A stretch of 64,000 nucleotides of DNA, taken from the NCBI GenBank assembly GCA_947646735.1, contig CANTFK010000692.1, forward strand, positions 62,001 through 126,000, given 5' to 3'. Numbering within the stretch: position 1 is the first letter of the stretch; each line of letters begins with the position of its first letter. This stretch comes from Peronospora farinosa (Eukaryota; Oomycota; Peronosporomycetes; Peronosporales; Peronosporaceae). This document shows positions 33,984-45,438 of the stretch, one piece after another. The notes below the pieces were generated by a model. The model saw only the letters and a program-made list of their open reading frames with translations. It did no database searches and was not told the DNA's origin. Both the position numbers and the translations under genes were made by a program.

Positions 33984-34429
33984 CAGAGATATGTATTGTA
34001 ACATGCATGTGGTACACACAATCAAGTCATTCGGGACAGTGTTTGTTACAAACGGAATATTCCAAGAGGAGAAAATATAAAAATTTGTCCTCAATTTAAA
34101 AAATAATAAAATATACCACAAAATTTTAAGGTGTATACTATACGTATGGCATGACAAAATCAAGTACTAAGAGCCAATATCTTGATCATAAGTGTATTGT
34201 TATACGGTGAACAAGCACATTAAAATGACAAACTTCTTGTCGAACATGCAAAGGTTACAAAAAAGTTCGTCGTTTCTTCGTTACTGTACAGGCGAGTAAG
34301 TGAAGAGAAAGTATCAGGTAAAAGAGTAGACGGGCACTTTACAGGCTGCAACGTTCTATACGCAAACAACTTCTTGTACAAGCGAGAAAGCGGTTAGACC
34401 GTCTTCTCTTGCGTGCAGCGACTATGTGG
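33984..34429. other. 5' flank of GTF2H4
   Basis: AT-rich stretch with no supported coding region, ending at the retroelement-derived block. Confidence 0.45.
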
Positions 34430-34522
34430 TGGGCGCCGAGGCGACCTCACTCAAAACGTTGATGGGCGCCGAAGCCACCTCACTCAACACGTAGATGGTC
34501 GCCGAAGCGACCTCACTCAACA
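34430..34522. repeat. Three tandem 33-bp repeats
   Basis: Units start at 34430, 34463 and 34496 and share GCCGAAGCGACCTCACTCAA with a few changes; the third unit is shortened. They lie at the left edge of an LTR-like segment. Confidence 0.9.
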
Positions 34523-34690
34523 AAATTAAATACTACTCACTGGTTGTGTAGCGGACGCTGGTTTCAGTCCTCCTGCACACAATTGTGATTTCAAGTAGAA
34601 AGCTTATGACTGATTTATATTGGCTAGTAAGCAATGAGGGGTGTTTTATGCGCATCTCTACGTGGCGAGCTTAAAAGTATTAAAGCTCGT

Positions 34691-34744
34691 AAATGACGTC
34701 TTCTTGACGTCATTTGATGACGCCAGTCTCTTCTGGTCGTCATC
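34691..34744. repeat. Two adjacent hairpins, the first with TGACGTCA-like arms
   Basis: AAATGACGTC and its exact reverse complement are separated by TTCTT (34691-34715). Next to it, GATGACGCCAG pairs, with one mismatch, with a downstream CTGGTCGTCATC (34716-34744). Confidence 0.85.
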
Positions 34745-34971
34745 CCCTCAATGTGAATACACCTAATGTGTGCAACATACACATAGGATGGGTCACATGA
34801 TGTGCCTCACCCAAGTGGCTGGTCTTATTACACACGTACTTATGACCTCCTCGCTAAGTACCACGTGCCGACAAATATGCGTAACCTTCTGAGCATATAA
34901 GCGTTACATAACCCTCCCCATCGTAAAAAATTACCTTTACACATATTGTAAATCATTGCAAATGAAGTGAG

Positions 34972-35118
34972 ATGGACAACGAGCCGTCTACGACGCGCCG
35001 GTTTGTTGACTCGCATTCACTTTTGAGCTACCTGTGTGTGCGCCTCTTGAGGTATCAACACACGGCACTTCGCATGCCACCGAAACCGGCCAGAGCTGGT
35101 GGGTCACCGCGAAGGTAA
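34972..35118 (+). pseudogene. Possible gag N-terminus remnant
   Basis: A 48-codon frame starting MDNEPSTTRRFVDSHS directly after the LTR-like segment and ended by a stop. It is too short to identify; only its position suggests a gag start. Confidence 0.25.
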
Positions 35119-35229
35119 CCACAAGATCAAATACTAATCGTACGCGTCGCAATGAGTCGCTGCCGTCGCTAAGTGTCACTGTTGCAACGCCGACAGCTAC
35201 TGATGCTGCCGGAGCGTAACAAGGACACG

Positions 35230-38040
35230 ATGATCTGTCTTACTTATATAGTGTGGATTACTTTGTCTTTCGTTGTTGACTACAATGAGAGCACGCCGCT
35301 GCCATCACCTCAAAGGGATTTTGATGATCACAGCAAGCTAACGGGGTAGTTCTCCCATTGTTCCCGTAATTCGTCATCATCATGGAGCACAGACCCGTAT
35401 AGGCGCGGTGACCACTGCCGAAATGATAGGGTAGTCTTTGTCGTAGTTTGATGCTCCACATGATACATCGTCACTTCGGCGAAATATGCCCTCTTTCACA
35501 TTCGCGCCGAGCGTACTTAGAGGTCCTCCCCACGAGGAATCAGGTTGCGCAAAAACGAGACTGGCGATTGAAGATGGAGCAGTCCATATTGAAAAAAACA
35601 GTTTCTCAAACGTACTAGCGTGGACACTGTTATTGATCGCGAGCTCCCCGAAGGGCAAATGTTTGCTACATTCTCTAGAAATCGCTACCATCTGCCACGA
35701 CTCGATTAGCTCGCTCCGTCTGGCCATCGGTCTGGGGATGATCGGCTGTTGACATATGGATCTTGCTACCAGCAGCTCCTACACATGACGCCAAAAACCT
35801 GGCGTAAAACGCGGATTCCAGTCCGGTACAATAGACTCAGGTGTCCCGTGTATTCGATACACGTGATCCAAAAACAAGAGGGATGCCTGCATGCCTGAGA
35901 CATTGTTGCTACATGGTGCTAAATGCATCATCTTGATCAGTCTGTCTACAAAGACAACGAGCCCTGTCCGACCCTTGGGGTCAGGCGGTAAGCCTAACAT
36001 AAAGTTCAAGCCTACCGACTTCCAACTATCAGTTGGAATCGACAGTGGCTTCAATGAAGCACTTCTCGACGAAGATGCGCTAACACTGTTCGCAGGACAA
36101 AACATAGTTGGCCACTTACCGATATAGGGGGTCGCCAAAAATTATATCACTCGTAAGAATGTCTTTCCACGGCCCAGATGTTCACTCGATGGTGCATGAT
36201 GTAGATCGTGAAAAATCTTAAGCTTAAGATCTGTGTTATAGAGAACATAGATTCTCGAGGGATCACATGGTAACAGCTGATGCCATAATAAGTTGCCTCT
36301 GTAGCTAAAGCCTACTTTCTCCAAACAATAAAAAAATTATCCTTTAAGATAAAATATAGCTTCCCTTTCAGGTGCGACGGAAGGGTAATCTTGCATCCGC
36401 CAAGTCATCCAACAGCAGGCAAAAATGTTCTTTCTGGCTATAGCACTCTTTTATATCGGAGGCCATTGAGACCGTGACATGGTAGGCATTTATGGCTACC
36501 AATGTTGACGACTCAACTTGTGCTTTCGCACGAGCCACACTTTCCTGGTGTTTTGCCTTGAAGTCAGGTCTACGTGATAACGCGTCAGCTAAGACATACG
36601 TCTTACCCGGCTTGTTAAACGAGATGGCTTACATTCTTCTCCGAATTCAGCTTTTAACTCTATATTTATAGAGAAGCTCGCCATCCTTGGTGAGAGGTGT
36701 GGTGAGTGTTTATTGCGTGCAGTAGTGATCCGTGAATATCATACATAGAGTGGCGCCCAAGATATGCACTCGAAATTTGACAAGAGTATCCTTAGTTGAA
36801 AGTATCTACTTATCATGCACAGGGTAATTTAGTTCTGCAGATTTTAAAAGCTGCATAACTGATACGAGATGAGAAGGTCAACGCTGCTGTCATCCTTCTG
36901 CATGCGCACTTCCGATTGCAAAATTTCTGGCATCGCAGACAACGCTAAAGGTCGTATCCGCGTCTGGCAATGTTAGTACTGTTGTCTCTACAAGAGATTG
37001 GTTCACTGATGCGAGCGCTTCTGCTTTCTCCTTCGACTAAGTCCATTCTGCATCCTTTTTTAAAGGACAGACAATGTCTTGGTCTGCTCTGTATAATTTT
37101 TGTTGTACTTATGCAATTAATTAGCAAGCCCAAGGAATTGGCGCAGATCCTTCACGTGTCGTGGACGGGTCATTCCTTGATAGCCTTTAACCTTTTCTGG
37201 GGTCTGCTTGATCACCGCTTGTACCCATAATGCGGCCCAGTACAGGTATCTCGGGGAACCTTTGTACAATTGGGCGTCATCCCGAGTCTGCAACATAGCG
37301 TCTTAATGACGCTTGTGCTACTTAATTTTGCTCATCTCATCCTCGGCCCTACTAGGAGCGAATACATTGTCAAAGTAGAAAGTGCGTTGGCAACGTTGTT
37401 AAAGCATCACATGAGCCACCACTCGGTTGAATGTCGCCGGTGCGTTTTTTAAGCCTTGCGGCATCTCAAGTCACTCCATAGCATACCTCTTGGGGTGCTT
37501 ACTTCCATATGGCTACATCAGTATCTCTAATGAGAACCTGATAATAGCTTCAGCGTGAAAATAGTAATTTATTCCCTATTGAGCTCAGCACGACATCTTC
37601 TCGCGGGATCGACATGTGTGCTGGAATAGTGGCCATGTTCAGCTTGATGTATGCGTGAACCACGCGCCAACCTCCTGTGTCCTTACGCACACAGAAGGTC
37701 TAGCTGCAGTGAGTCGACTTTACTTAGCTCGCTTGTCTAAGAACTTATCGATATACTTGACTTGTTCCTTCGGCAACGGTCGTATTTTGGTCACACAATA
37801 CTTGGTGTCGGACATTTCGAGCCTAATACCCCTATCGGCACTTCTTTTGGGACCACATCACGGTGTTTCCACTTATCATCATAAAAGAACTGTTCTTCAC
37901 GACATTACAGTCTTAAGCAGCGATCAATTTTTTGTCGATCTCCGAGACGCTCTCTTCGCTATACAGTTCACTCCCGACCAAGTAATTCTCCGACAAAGTG
38001 GAATTGATACAGGTCTTGTAAGAATTTATGGTTCTAACCA
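35230..38040 (-). mobile_element. Degraded Ty3/gypsy pol, reverse orientation
   Basis: Reading the minus strand from 38040 downwards, pieces of reverse transcriptase (MPQGLKNAPATFNRV), RNase H (CDARNFAIG and VLADALSRRPD), the zinc-binding end of integrase (FHDLHHAPSSEHLGRG) and the integrase core occur in the right order. The core includes VGLNFMLGLPPDPKGRTGLV, FVDRLIKMMHLAP, STADHPQTDGQTERANRVV and INNSVHAS. Many stops and frameshifts break it, so it is not active. Confidence 0.85.
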
Positions 38041-38442
38041 ATAATTAAAATATACTTTGGCTAGGCGGTTGCTGTGTATATATGACGAGGCACCGACAAG
38101 TCTTAGCTGTATCTGTTAGAATGGGAGCGATGCACTTTGGCCGACCAGAAATTCTGTCTGCAGACGTCAATGGACGGACTTCAGAGTTGTGCTCATAAGC
38201 TGTTATAGGAAAGCGATGCACTTCCGCAGAAGTAGGTAGAAGTAAAAGTAAAATATATGTTTGGTGTTGACCTCTCCTGTCAACACTACAACACACATCT
38301 TTGATGATAAACTGAACGTCATTTTTAGTGCTTATGACTATCTTCGATATCAATATGCTTCTATCACAACTACATCGCTCTCCTCCTCGCTGGCTTATCC
38401 TGTAGCGGAGCTGCATAGCTCTCTAGCCAGAGGAAGACTTTT

Positions 38443-38912
38443 AGGCTGAAAGCCTCTTAGTTCGAGAGAACTAAATAGAGTTAAGGCTAAGAGCCACTTA
38501 GTTCTAAGGAACTAATTAAGCGACTTGAAGTCACCCTGTTCTAAGGGAACTAGAGAGAGATTTTTAGTCTGCAAGCAACAAGCTTAAGGTTCAGAGAACC
38601 AACGCGCGTGCAAGAACAAGCTAGAAGCTTAAAGGTTTCGAGAACCAACGCACGAATTGCACAAGAGAGCAAGTCAGAGCGACTTGTGATCTTAAACTCA
38701 AAACGATAACTGATTTTTAATGCATTAAGATTTTATGAATAGTCCTACTCTAAGTACCCTACACTATATTTATTACTATAATAGTAATTATAATATGCAG
38801 ACTTTTCTATTGGACGACGTATCGTCTAAACATCTGTGTATGATGTACTTAGTACAGCGTTATTGATTATCGAATCCTAATCAATAAGATACGGTATTAT
38901 CGAATACCGTAT
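38443..38912. repeat. Cluster of about a dozen short hairpins (LTR or leader region)
   Basis: Consecutive small inverted repeats include AGGCT/AGCCT (38443-38455), TTAGTTC/GAACTAA with GAGA loop (38457-38474), GGCT/AGCC (38485-38495), TTAGTTC/GAACTAA again with TAAG loop (38498-38515), GACTT/AAGTC, GTTC/GAAC, GGTTC/GAACC twice, AAGTC/GACTT, ATTGATTA/TAATCAAT (38862-38885) and ATACGGTAT/ATACCGTAT (38889-38912). The block lies just before a gag-like frame. Confidence 0.8.
38813..38848 (+). repeat. 36-bp direct repeat, left copy
   Basis: An identical 36-base segment, beginning GACGACGTATCGTCTAAACA, recurs at 41236-41271. It probably marks LTR sequence of one element family. Confidence 0.9.
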
Positions 38913-39148
38913 ATTTAACGCTCATACTTCATACCTCTCTAAAGAGAAGTATCAAAATGCATTATATGCAATAAAAGGAAACTTCAACCGTAAACTCTCG
39001 GAATGACGTTACAACCGTCGTGTAACCCCGTTACACCCTACCCCACCCAGACTAAAGCTCCCATAGAATGTCATTCGACATCTTTCCTCTTAGAGGTTGT
39101 GCTTTAGCGAACGCTTAAAATCCTTACGGTTTGTTCACGGCACCTAAC

Positions 39149-40311
39149 ATGACGCCTCCCGGCAGTGAGTCACAGACTCTTCGGGACCTCATTGAAGACG
39201 ACCTTGACGAAGCGGTTGATTACGAAAGTGACACCGTCTTTGTGGGACCCGATGGGTCCCCTTTAGCCACCCTCACGGGCGAAGATGACAGTAGTCATGC
39301 ACCTAATTCGTTCCCTGAACGTGGTGCTGTAGATGCGCTAACAGCGTTACGTGACCCGCCTGACGTATCTGTCATGGCTACGGTTACTAATTAACTCGAC
39401 AAATAACAGCAGCAGACCATTGATCAAGAGGAAGTTGCCAAGCGCCGGACGAAGAATATGCAAGGCTTCAGGGCCACCGACAGTATAGGTTCAAACCACC
39501 TACAGTGGAAGAACGCCGAAAGGAGGCATCTGGGAATTCCTTTCTGGCTGGTCCATTGGGCCTGAGGCCATTTCACCCGAGGATGTTGCTACGCAAACGG
39601 CTCTTCGACAACGCTATCTGAAACCCCATATCACTACGCAAAGCCAATACTTGGCACACCTCACTAGGCAAGTGCGCGGTGCACAAGTTCCTCCCAAAAA
39701 GGGTGTTCCCATCCTTCTATTCGCGGGAGAAACTGTGGAGGAAGAGGATACGGCTTTAAGCCGCTGAACGCATTATGCACGACATTTATGCAGCATGTGG
39801 GCCCTACGGGCAAGTGCCGATGTGACAGATGTTTTGTCTCGAACGGAAAATGCGTTACGATTACGCTAAACAGAAGGCCCGAGGAAAGGTGAAGTCTCAA
39901 CGAACGCAATATGCGTCTGTTGCCCAGCATCCCAATGTTTCGACCACACCTGTAGCCGCGAGTTCACGACAGGCCGAGGCCGCAAACTCGCCTACCCTCA
40001 CCACTACTGGTGAGAAGCGTCATCGCCAACAGGTTGGCCTGTTGGCCTACCTGTTGACCGAAGGGGAACCTCGAACTCCCATGAGTTCCACGACTCGGGA
40101 TATCCCCACCACTTCACCAGATACTGGTTTTGACCATGGCGGCGACGCTTCTACGGTAGACGTTCAACATGGAGCTGAAAGTTACCCTGTTCATCAAGAA
40201 ATGCCGGAGGGGTCCGGTGTACCGGCACAAGTTCATGTCGAGCTACTTAAAGAGGTGAAATATCTCCGTGAGACTGTGCAGACGATGGATATCCGCCTCG
40301 AGTCGCTGTAG
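39149..40311 (+). pseudogene. Ty3/gypsy gag-like relic
   Basis: The first frame (39149-39394, starting MTPPGSESQTLRDLIEDDLD) is acidic; after stops, a second frame to 40311 ends in a predicted coiled coil (ELLKEVKYLRETVQTMDIRL). This resembles the N-terminal region of oomycete gypsy gag proteins but carries no zinc knuckle. It is interrupted by several stops and not functional. Confidence 0.5.
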
Positions 40312-40439
40312 CAAAGTCGAACTTGACCTTTTGGTGCAGATGATGCGTCCCGCAGCAATGCCGATGAGCTCGGCGCGAGCGCCTTAGTGTTCATTTGGGA
40401 CGGATCCCGATACAGTTTGAGCATGCCGACGTAGAACAC

Positions 40440-41235
40440 GGGATGTCTACGCTGTGCCTTTTTTGGCCACGATCGTAAAAGGTCCGATGAAGCGCGGACG
40501 CAATTTTGTTATAAAGACAGCAGACACTACATTGGTAGGTAGATTTTTAGCATTAAGTAAGACATGGTCTCCGACCTAAAATTATAATAATCAAAACAAT
40601 TTCTGCCTTTAACATCCGCATGTTCCTTCTGTTTGTCTTGTCTATCACCAATGAGTCTTGCACATGTCGTAAGACATTTAGTCGCGTTGCGAGAAACGCG
40701 TTCACCTGTTTCTTAACAGTAGTAGGGCTGCAATCAGCAAGCCGATCGGCAACCTCTCCCCCATCAAGACCTAAATCACTCGGTGGTAGCGTTAACGGAA
40801 CGCGTGGGGCGTGGAGCGTGAGACCACTGACATAGAACGGAGTGTAGCCGGTAGAGGCGTGTACGGAGTTAGTGAGTGCAAACTCAACAACAGGGAGCAT
40901 AGAGCTACAACGCTTAGGCGTTTCAGCACAAACGCTGCGGAAGATATCTTCAAAAACGTGATTTTTTTACGCGTTCAGTTTGACCATCGGTCTGCGGATG
41001 ATCCGCTGTGGACATGTTTAACGGGTGCCTAGCACCTGGAATACGGACTTCCAAAACCTACTCGTGAAACGAGGATCACGGTCAGAAACAATTGCCACTG
41101 GCAAGCCATGTTGGCGAAACACTCGATCAATAAACAGTTAAACAGTTCCGCTGAACCTTCACCATTCGATCGAGTCTGGAACAGCCGCTAAGTGAGCCAT
41201 CTTGTTAAAACGGTCAACAAAGACCACTATGTTTA
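40440..41235 (-). mobile_element. Ty3/gypsy integrase fragment, reverse orientation
   Basis: The minus strand reads LPVVEFALTNSVHASTGYTP and VSGLTLHAPRVPLTLP (40553-40900), typical of the end of a gypsy integrase, and further upstream FVDRFNKMAHLAA near 41210. It has stops and lies head to head with the gag relic, so the two do not form one simple element. Confidence 0.75.
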
Positions 41236-41271
41236 GACGACGTATCGTCTAAACATCTGTGTATGATGTAC
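41236..41271 (+). repeat. 36-bp direct repeat, right copy
   Basis: Identical to 38813-38848. The preceding bases extend a GTTTAGACGA/TCGTCTAAAC hairpin (41231-41254). Confidence 0.9.
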
Positions 41272-41605
41272 ATATGTTCAAGTAAGATAAAGTGTGCCAA
41301 AAGAAGAAAATCTGGACTTAGGTTGGCAGACAAGTCATGGCCCGTGTTTGGTCGAGCGAGAATTCCAAATCCGGCGATGACAATCTGCAGTGAAGGGCAA
41401 AGTATTCAATGGCGACCTTAACGTAAATGCCGACTATGCTTACAAAGGAAGGAGAAGCAGGTCGTAACCCACAAGTAGGCAAAACATATCAACGTCTTGC
41501 AGTGCATCAAAAATACAAGCTAGTCATTTCGGCATTTGTTTCCTACTATCCATTTCCATGGACGGCACCATAGTTCCATCTTGTTTTGCCAGCAACTTTG
41601 CAATC

Positions 41606-44377
41606 CTACTCACGTTTCCGCTTAGTAGCCGGAGAGTCGGCAACACCTGCATCGCTACTAGCTTCGTCACGTTGGTGTGTGTGGCCACGACGACTGACAG
41701 TGCTGTCTCCTCCAATCCAGCACAACAGGCTGTCAACGACAAAACTTGCTATATGATCATTCATGCCAAGCCATACCAGTAGCCCTCGTAGCAAACGCTT
41801 AAAACGCTCATCGCTTTCGCTTTCTAATTCCGACGAATCACCTCTTGCGTAGGAACGGAGTTCACGAACAACCTGCTGAGTCATCGTACGCAAAAAAGTA
41901 GCGCTGCTTGTACCAAATGCGGCAGCCCGGCTTGCCGATGTGGCTCGGACAAGAATGTCAACGAGGTTTGGAATAAATGGTTCCACAACACGCAAGAGCT
42001 CGTCCCCAAGAGCCAAGCGCCGCTCCACAGTCCCATTGACTTGATCCGTCACGTCAGCAGGCAACGCTTGTAAGCGCATAAGACGACGGAGTTCAGCAAC
42101 AAGATCCCGCGTCCAGGTATGGATACTCGGTCGGGTTCCCCGCGGGACATCAACACCGCTGAACAGCGCAAAGCCTATTTGCGCCAGTATGTGGTGCAGA
42201 TGTGTGCCGTTGCCTGCCATAACCCCATACAGAGTAGAAATTGGGATCGCACTCGTCAGTCGACTAATAAAGTCCGCTAGGTTCCAAGTTGTAGTCGCAT
42301 GGCTACCACCGAGATCCGCTGCAAGAGAGAAAGGGAACACCACCGATGGCACGAGCGGTAAACCTAAATTAGAGATGGAAATGTGAGCACCTGAGGTTGG
42401 CAATGAGGCGTCACCATCGCTTCGAGCTGCGTTAGCTTCAGTGATAGGCTGGCTGTTGCGCACTGAAGTTACTGGTCCAGGAACCGGCGGTGGCACTGCG
42501 CTAGTGAGATCAGCTGGGAAGCTGAGTGTCAATCCAGGAAGCCCTGCCGAAGAAGCTCTGGCCGTTCGTGGGGTTGCGGAGCTTCGTTCATTCAACGACT
42601 CAGTAGTGCTGATGTGGCTCACCCGTGGTCTCATGTTGGATGCACCTGGTGCTACCGTTCTCGATGTGCGGGTGGCTTGCATTGCATCAAGAGTCGCTTG
42701 TGTTCTATCCTCGGCCGTTGTATCTACACGTGCACTATTTGCTGGACGTGCACGAGCATGAAATCTCGCTTGCATTCTGTCACCTGCTGTTGCAGCATTT
42801 CCTCGTCTTGAAATCGGTTCGCTCAATTGTATAGATTGCCGAACAAACGCGTGACGTGCCACGCGTGCCAGCAACTCGGTGGATTCTCCGATAGTTTGCA
42901 GCGCCTCGATGATACAAATAATCTGACGCCCCGATAACGTTGCCCCAGCGGCGACAGCATTATCACTGGTGGTTGTGCTACCAGAACCCGACTCAGCTGG
43001 TGTAGCATTAGGCCCGATTGACGCAGTCACGAGCTCGGCTGCTAAATTATTGGACCCGGCTGCTGCAGAACTGGGCCCAGTCGACGCTGTACTGGAATCT
43101 ACTGATGCTGTACTAGGTCCGATTAATGGTGTATTAGCCTCGGCTGATGCTCCACTGGACCCGTTCGATACTATAGCTGAAGGGTGGTAGGTTGAGACAG
43201 TAGTAGTTCCGACCGATGCGGTAGCAACTCGCCCGCTCAAATGGTCTCGCTGACTGAGCGCAGCAGGCAGAAGTCGCAGACGCGGTCCAAAACGCTCCAG
43301 AAGGGTTAACAGCATTTCCACCTGCTGCTGAAGTTCTGACATGGCAGTGTTGTCTCCTTGCGGTAGTGCTGAAAGCTGGGTGGGAAATTCAAGAGACGCA
43401 TTGTCCAGCGTCGCACGCACTGCCTCGAGTCGAAGCCCAATACGAGCGCGCAAAGCAGCTTGACGCTCAACACCTGAAGAAGAACGTCGCGCTGCGCGTT
43501 GGCGACCCGAATCATCACGATACCGGTGGGGATGACGAAATGCTCGTGTAGCTCGTGCAGTAGCTGCATCCATTTCAGCAGCAGTGGTGCCGCCCGGAAC
43601 TTCCCTTAAAAACGTCACATGGTGTTGTCCATCTGCAGTTGTCCCCGTCGTTGCCCCTTCTGCTTCCATTCCACCCCCAGTTTCACGGACCTGCGTGATG
43701 AGGTTGCTAACCAAAGAGCTAAGAAAGGGCATAGTGACGCCCGTGCCCTCTGGTACCGCGATGGTCGCACCCATGAGCACGCGGCCAGGCTGTACCGCAC
43801 CTGACCGTCCCATGGTCGGATCCGGTTCGTCGTTATCTCTTGTAGATGGAGGCGACTGTGGTGAATGCGTGCGGTCCTGAAGCTGTCGTGACCTTGCCCT
43901 TGATCGGAAAGTCGTTCTCTGGAACTCGTCCAGCTGGGCGTTCAACGCGTCAACTTCATTTAATGCGTCCAAGTGTGACGCTGAATACAAAGGTGGAGAA
44001 GGATCCCGGCTAGTAGGACCATCATTTTGCTCTGCGTCTAGAGTAATGGCCGGTCCGTGATTATCAGTCGAAGCAGCGTCCGCAAGTGGAGGAGGAGGCA
44101 CAGCACGTACGACTAAATGCAGCACATGGCCGTCTTCCAGTGAATACGAAGCCAGCGTCTGGTCATTCTTGAGCACACGTCCGCGATAAATGAGTCGTTG
44201 ACGGGCCAACGTGATGCCCGTTTCAACGGCCACAAGTTCCTTGAGCTCTGGCACAGACGCGGCCGCACAGATGGTAATTGAATACGTCTTTTGGTCCAGC
44301 GTCCGCACCTTGAGAGACAGATGAGCGTCTTCATCGGTCGCAAGGGGTTCAACTACAGGTTCGAGTGACGTGTTCAT
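41606..44377 (-). CDS. BAG6/scythe-like protein with an N-terminal ubiquitin-like domain
   Basis: A 923-residue single-exon protein; the first ATG in frame is 44377 (MNTSLEPVVEP), while the open frame upstream starts at GTG. Residues about 20-90 form a ubiquitin-like domain (LSLKVRTLDQKTYSITICAA, ARQRLIYRGRVLKNDQTLAS, GHVLHLVVRA). A long serine/threonine/alanine-rich region follows, then a helical C-terminal region of about 200 residues (FIPNLVDILVRATSASRAAA, FKRLLRGLLVWLGMNDHIAS) and a basic KRKRE end. The layout resembles BAG6/BAT3, which handles aggregation-prone and tail-anchored proteins. No BAG domain was recognised by eye, so another UBL protein (ubiquilin-like) is possible. It lies at the edge of the retroelement block, with its 3' end towards it. 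Confidence 0.65.
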   Translation of the reverse strand: MNTSLEPVVEPLATDEDAHLSLKVRTLDQKTYSITICAAASVPELKELVAVETGITLARQRLIYRGRVLKNDQTLASYSLEDGHVLHLVVRAVPPPPLADAASTDNHGPAITLDAEQNDGPTSRDPSPPLYSASHLDALNEVDALNAQLDEFQRTTFRSRARSRQLQDRTHSPQSPPSTRDNDEPDPTMGRSGAVQPGRVLMGATIAVPEGTGVTMPFLSSLVSNLITQVRETGGGMEAEGATTGTTADGQHHVTFLREVPGGTTAAEMDAATARATRAFRHPHRYRDDSGRQRAARRSSSGVERQAALRARIGLRLEAVRATLDNASLEFPTQLSALPQGDNTAMSELQQQVEMLLTLLERFGPRLRLLPAALSQRDHLSGRVATASVGTTTVSTYHPSAIVSNGSSGASAEANTPLIGPSTASVDSSTASTGPSSAAAGSNNLAAELVTASIGPNATPAESGSGSTTTSDNAVAAGATLSGRQIICIIEALQTIGESTELLARVARHAFVRQSIQLSEPISRRGNAATAGDRMQARFHARARPANSARVDTTAEDRTQATLDAMQATRTSRTVAPGASNMRPRVSHISTTESLNERSSATPRTARASSAGLPGLTLSFPADLTSAVPPPVPGPVTSVRNSQPITEANAARSDGDASLPTSGAHISISNLGLPLVPSVVFPFSLAADLGGSHATTTWNLADFISRLTSAIPISTLYGVMAGNGTHLHHILAQIGFALFSGVDVPRGTRPSIHTWTRDLVAELRRLMRLQALPADVTDQVNGTVERRLALGDELLRVVEPFIPNLVDILVRATSASRAAAFGTSSATFLRTMTQQVVRELRSYARGDSSELESESDERFKRLLRGLLVWLGMNDHIASFVVDSLLCWIGGDSTVSRRGHTHQRDEASSDAGVADSPATKRKRE

Positions 44378-45249
44378 TAACGGGAAGACGCTTGAAGAGT
44401 CACTTGGTCTGGTCACGATCGATCCACCTGTCTCGACTAAGTTTCAAATACGTGGACTGTGAGTTTCCAGTCGCGTTTGGAGACGACAGATACGCCGAGA
44501 GATGGCCAGAAGACTTGGCTAATGTATGCAGATAAGTGCGGGTGAAAAAGACCCACCGACGACGTAAAAACTACGGCAGAAGGAACGAAAATGACGCTAC
44601 GTAGTAAAGACCTGTTAAAGTTGTGGGTATCGATTTAGAAAGGGGTGAAAAGCACAGAAGACAACTTCAACATTTTCCATACTGGATAAAGGATAGACAA
44701 CAAGTGACACCATGTCATGATTTGATCGCGATGAGGTCTTAAGTTATAGTAGAAAATTCAACTTGATCTTGTACATTTTGTGACGATGACGTCGGAAACT
44801 AAAACCCAATGTACAATGTCAAACTCCAATCGGATCGGCTTGCGTACAATACGCCTGGAGAACAGGTACTACGTGTCTCGAATCGTAGATTGTGCTGCGA
44901 GAACATTTGTTAGCAAACGTAGGCACTAGAGTTGACAAAAGCTGAGCTTTAAGAACCACTCTGCGCCTGAAGTGAAAAATTAGAAGAGAGCGATATCGAG
45001 CTTGATCATTACTGACTTAATCGACATCCTGCTCGCGCGTATTGAAGGTTTCGCGGATTTCGCTCTCCACGCTACGTTTGGCCGGTTATTCTAAGTCTCG
45101 TTCAGCTTTTCTTGGGTGCTTTGTGGGTCGACATGTCGATTTAGTGTTTACATGTAGTCAAGTGCTCATGATCCGTTGTACATGAAGAAAAGTCAACGGG
45201 TCCAAATCATTGTCGCTTGAAGCTTTCAACGGAGAATGGATTCTTCGTG

Positions 45250-45438
45250 TCAAAACAGAAGTCTTTGACCCGCCAAGCTGGCCATCTCCTCGTATCGAAG
45301 TACGTCAAGCATGACATATCCTAGCAGAATAGTCAAGAGCACCAAACTAGCTGCAACCGTGAAGCTGTTTTCAAGCTTCGGTGGCAAATTGTGACGAATG
45401 TAGGCTGTCTTAGCGTCTGATGATCTCGAGAGAATCAT
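45250..45438 (-). CDS. Candidate small single-pass membrane protein
   Basis: A 62-residue frame with its own ATG at 45438. It has a polar N-terminus (MILSRSSDAKTAYIRHNLPP), one strongly hydrophobic helix (residues 27-46, VAASLVLLTILLGYVMLDVL) and a short polar tail. This is a plausible shape for a small mitochondrial or ER protein, but I do not recognise it and random frames of this size are common. Confidence 0.3.
   Translation of the reverse strand: MILSRSSDAKTAYIRHNLPPKLENSFTVAASLVLLTILLGYVMLDVLRYEEMASLAGQRLLF

Larger units (their letters stand above)
34430..34971 (+). mobile_element. LTR-like segment, probably from a Ty3/gypsy element
   Basis: A non-coding block with tandem repeats, two adjacent hairpins (34691-34715 and 34716-34744) and a possible short gag start just downstream. 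No matching second LTR was found in the window, so the boundaries are guesses. Confidence 0.4.

Noticed and set aside
42441..43880. Several plus-strand frames of 60-106 codons
   Set aside because: All are antisense to the BAG6-like gene and follow its alanine/serine-rich composition.
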